Shown here piece after piece: positions 26,494 through 28,428 of a stretch of 28,428 bases of DNA. The stretch comes from a virus, in IMG/VR virus record IMGVR_UViG_3300021957_006857, positions 1-28,428 of that record. The stretch is one strand, 5' to 3'. A program made the translations under genes and the position numbers. Every line of letters starts with the position of its first letter. Position 1 is the first letter of the stretch. The notes under the pieces were generated by a model, which was not told the DNA's origin, searched no databases, and saw nothing but the letters and a program-made list of their open reading frames with translations.

Positions 26494-26827
26494 ATAACAA
26501 AAAGTTCTAGCATCTCTTAAGCATAGACCGTGCCAACTTTTTGCAACATCATTATGAATGATGGTAGGCGGGGGCGGTTATAAGACCCAGTGATAATGGT
26601 CACGCGCAAACCCCCTTTCACGTACAACTTTAAGAATTTTATAAGCAAAAAAGGTGCTATAACAAGCTGTACCTACAAAGCGGCTCAACACGACCAAAAA
26701 TACTTCTTGACATTTTTAATTTTTTCAATTATAATAACATTCTTGAGAAAAGATGAATTTTCCCAAATCCTCAAACATAAACCCACAAACCAAAGAAAGG
26801 CGAAAGCCTGTAATAAAAGGAGTTACT
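26494..26827. other. Gene-free region upstream of the receptor
   Basis: Holds an inverted repeat, CATCATT ATG AATGATG (26547-26563), a consensus promoter and the receptor leader. A 37-codon GTG frame on the minus strand (26578-26691) has hydrophobic character but no ribosome site, and is not called. Confidence 0.5.
26707..26735 (+). promoter_or_regulatory. sigma70 promoter for the TonB-dependent receptor
   Basis: TTGACA (26707-26712) and TATAAT (26730-26735), 17-base spacer. The leader is about 87 bases and holds an AGGC GAAA GCCT hairpin (26798-26809) before AAAAGGAG. Confidence 0.85.
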
Positions 26828-28428
26828 ATGTTAAGAAAGGCAATCCCGCTATTGCTACTAAGTTGTTCATCGTTCGCCGAGATGGAAGAAGTCGTCGTCA
26901 AAGGAGATCTCGGATCACTTCCCGGCGAACGCGTAGAATCCGTCTTCGGCTTTGAGAAATCTATTCTAGACACACCCCGAAGCGCTTCAACAATCTCCGA
27001 AGAAATGATGGACCGTTTCAATATGCAGGATATCGACGAACTCGTTGTTCTAGCACCTGGAACCTTCACACAATCGTTCTTCGGTGTAGCAGGCTCACTC
27101 GACGTACGTGGTACTGCCGGTGAGACATACTTTCGAGGTATTCGACGCCTTGATAACCCAGGCAACTATCCAACCCCGATTGGAGCCTCCGACCGAGTAG
27201 ATATCGTTCGCGGCCCCGCATCCCCTATTATGGGCCCTAGTAAGATCGGTGGTTACCTCAACTTCAATCCCAAGTCCGCTCGCATCGAAGAGACAGGTTC
27301 TTATATTCCAGAGCGTATCGGAGAGATTTCCTACTCTGGTGGAAGCTGGGATCGTAATGTCCTTACTGCCGAAGTTGGTGGCCCTGCAGCAATCAGTGGA
27401 AAGCCTGTTGGCTACTATCTCTATGGAGAAGTTGAACATTCTGGTAGCTTCTACACAAATGCCCCCGGTGTGAATCAATCACTCGTTCAAGCATCGTTTG
27501 ATATGGACTTTAGCGACAATGTACGAATTCAGTTCGGTGGTATGCTTCACGACTATCAGGGTAGCCAAAACGCTGGCTGGAATCGTTTGACTCAAGACCT
27601 CATTGACACAGGTACTTATATCACCGGTACTCCTACTCCTCTTGATACTAGCGGCGATGGCTTCATCTCTCACGATGAGTACTATGCAGGCAATATCAAT
27701 CCTTTTGCTCTCTATGCCTTCTTTGGCCAGCAGAACCTTGATCTTGCCGGTCTGTCAGATGCTTCGTTCGGTTATGACTACTCTTCGTCCAATATGGCCC
27801 TAGAGAACGTTGGAACTGCTATTCTGCCCATGTCTTCTACACTTATTGCTGCGGATGATACCTTAGAGAATAAAGTGGCAACTCTGTACTTCGACGTTGA
27901 TGTTGCTCTTGGCGAGTGGACTTTGACGAATAAGTTATTCTACGAAAGCTATGAGAACCTGAATGAGAATGCTTATGGCTTCTCTCAGTTTCATGACGCA
28001 TCGGTAGTAGAGGATCAGTTGATTCTGTCCCGTGTCTTTGATGGCTCATCAATGACGACTTCTGTTTCGATCTCTCCTTCAATTCGACGAACTGAGTTTA
28101 CTCACGGGGATGACTATTATAACGAATACTTTAGCCGACGTGACTTGACGGGGCCTTCAACGGCTCTTGATAGAAGACTACTGGCAACTCGAAGTGGAAG
28201 CGACTATAGCGAATATTATGTTGGGGATTATACTGACCTGGGTTTCGGGGTAATGGCAGACTTTGCACATGCTTCGGGGCTATCACTTCTTCTAGGTGCA
28301 CGTTATGATGTAATCGATATGACAAGTACAACTCCTGAAGGCTTCACACAATCAGACTCAGCTTTCACATCTTCGGAAGGTGGAGTGGACGTTTCTGTAA
28401 ATACTGCTACGGCTGAGCCTAGCGGTGT
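26828..28428 (+). CDS. TonB-dependent outer-membrane receptor (partial)
   Basis: 533 codons present; the barrel continues past the window end. Signal peptide MLRKAIPLLLLSCSSFA (1-17) is followed directly by MEEVVVKGD, a TonB-box-like segment. The plug (about 30-160) shows ISEEMMDRFNMQDIDELVVL, DVRGTAGETYFRGIRRLDNP and SDRVDIVRGPASPIMGPSKI, the classical plug motifs. The barrel follows with alternating strands and loops; LDTSGDGFISHDEY has an EF-hand-like loop (D273-E284). These receptors import siderophore-iron, B12 or glycans using TonB. Genes of this kind are rare in phages. It has its own consensus promoter; no classical Fur box was recognised. Confidence 0.93.
   Translation, partial: MLRKAIPLLLLSCSSFAEMEEVVVKGDLGSLPGERVESVFGFEKSILDTPRSASTISEEMMDRFNMQDIDELVVLAPGTFTQSFFGVAGSLDVRGTAGETYFRGIRRLDNPGNYPTPIGASDRVDIVRGPASPIMGPSKIGGYLNFNPKSARIEETGSYIPERIGEISYSGGSWDRNVLTAEVGGPAAISGKPVGYYLYGEVEHSGSFYTNAPGVNQSLVQASFDMDFSDNVRIQFGGMLHDYQGSQNAGWNRLTQDLIDTGTYITGTPTPLDTSGDGFISHDEYYAGNINPFALYAFFGQQNLDLAGLSDASFGYDYSSSNMALENVGTAILPMSSTLIAADDTLENKVATLYFDVDVALGEWTLTNKLFYESYENLNENAYGFSQFHDASVVEDQLILSRVFDGSSMTTSVSISPSIRRTEFTHGDDYYNEYFSRRDLTGPSTALDRRLLATRSGSDYSEYYVGDYTDLGFGVMADFAHASGLSLLLGARYDVIDMTSTTPEGFTQSDSAFTSSEGGVDVSVNTATAEPSG

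Noticed and set aside
26578-26691. 37-codon GTG frame on the minus strand upstream of the receptor
   Set aside because: No ribosome site or coupled neighbour; amino-acid content is plausible but not enough.
26590-26955. 121-codon plus-strand frame overlapping the receptor start
   Set aside because: Arg-rich shadow of the receptor gene in another frame; spans its promoter.
26725-28331. Several long antisense frames over the receptor
   Set aside because: All are reverse-strand shadows of a clear receptor coding sequence.

Overview
The window is a stretch of a double-stranded DNA tailed-phage genome. It has a T4-type lysozyme, an inner/outer spanin pair, a SleB-type cell-wall hydrolase, two MazG-like proteins, ThyX, a phage NAD-dependent DNA ligase, a DUF3310-like protein, a phage Hsp20 and dozens of short, overlapping genes. 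Several small lysine-rich proteins and a presumed virion protein resemble families I recall from marine phages. The host is probably a marine Gammaproteobacterium: IscU and Bfd look gammaproteobacterial, the genome carries a TonB-dependent outer-membrane receptor, and it contains chromosome-type parS sites. Capsid, portal, terminase and DNA polymerase genes are not in the window. Coding is dense and AT-rich, with a visibly GC-richer block at about 22.6-26.4 kb.

Layout. (1) 1-6.74 kb, minus strand: start of a DNA ligase, a PC4-like ssDNA-binding protein, small regulators, glutaredoxin, a MazG-like protein, a surface-sugar cassette (glycosyltransferase, methyltransferase, DUF115-like protein) and Hsp20. 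(2) 6.97-12.08 kb, plus strand: ThyX, MazG-like, lysozyme and spanins, DUF3310-like protein, small unknowns and IscU. (3) 12.13-12.65 kb: about 520 bases without a gene, with a consensus promoter and many possible helices, leading into bfd. (4) 12.66-18.67 kb, plus strand: Bfd, three tiny basic proteins, a structural-type protein, a run of five proteins with Sec-type N-termini, a membrane-anchored coiled coil, holin-like membrane proteins and an EF-hand membrane protein. (5) 18.70-18.88 kb: a compact candidate RNA with its own promoter, pseudoknot potential and terminator. (6) 19.0-22.4 kb, minus strand: SleB hydrolase, HTH-like proteins, an HExxH peptidase and many microproteins. (7) 22.6-26.4 kb: HTH paralogues, a PPK2 kinase, a DnaQ-like exonuclease and a HAD protein, with a roughly 530-base gene-free locus holding two parS sites and iteron-like promoter repeats. 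(8) 26.83 kb to the end, plus strand: a TonB-dependent receptor that runs off the window.

How it fits together. Almost every transcription unit starts with a near-perfect TTGACA / 17 bp / TATAAT promoter, so the phage appears to use host sigma70 RNA polymerase here. Cargo suggests control of host redox and iron metabolism (IscU, Bfd, glutaredoxin, TonB receptor), nucleotides (ThyX, MazG, PPK2) and the cell envelope (sugar cassette, secreted cluster). The parS sites suggest capture of host ParB or a plasmid-like partition phase. The least explained elements are the two RNA loci, the secreted cluster with a pilin/chaperone flavour, and the parS/iteron locus.
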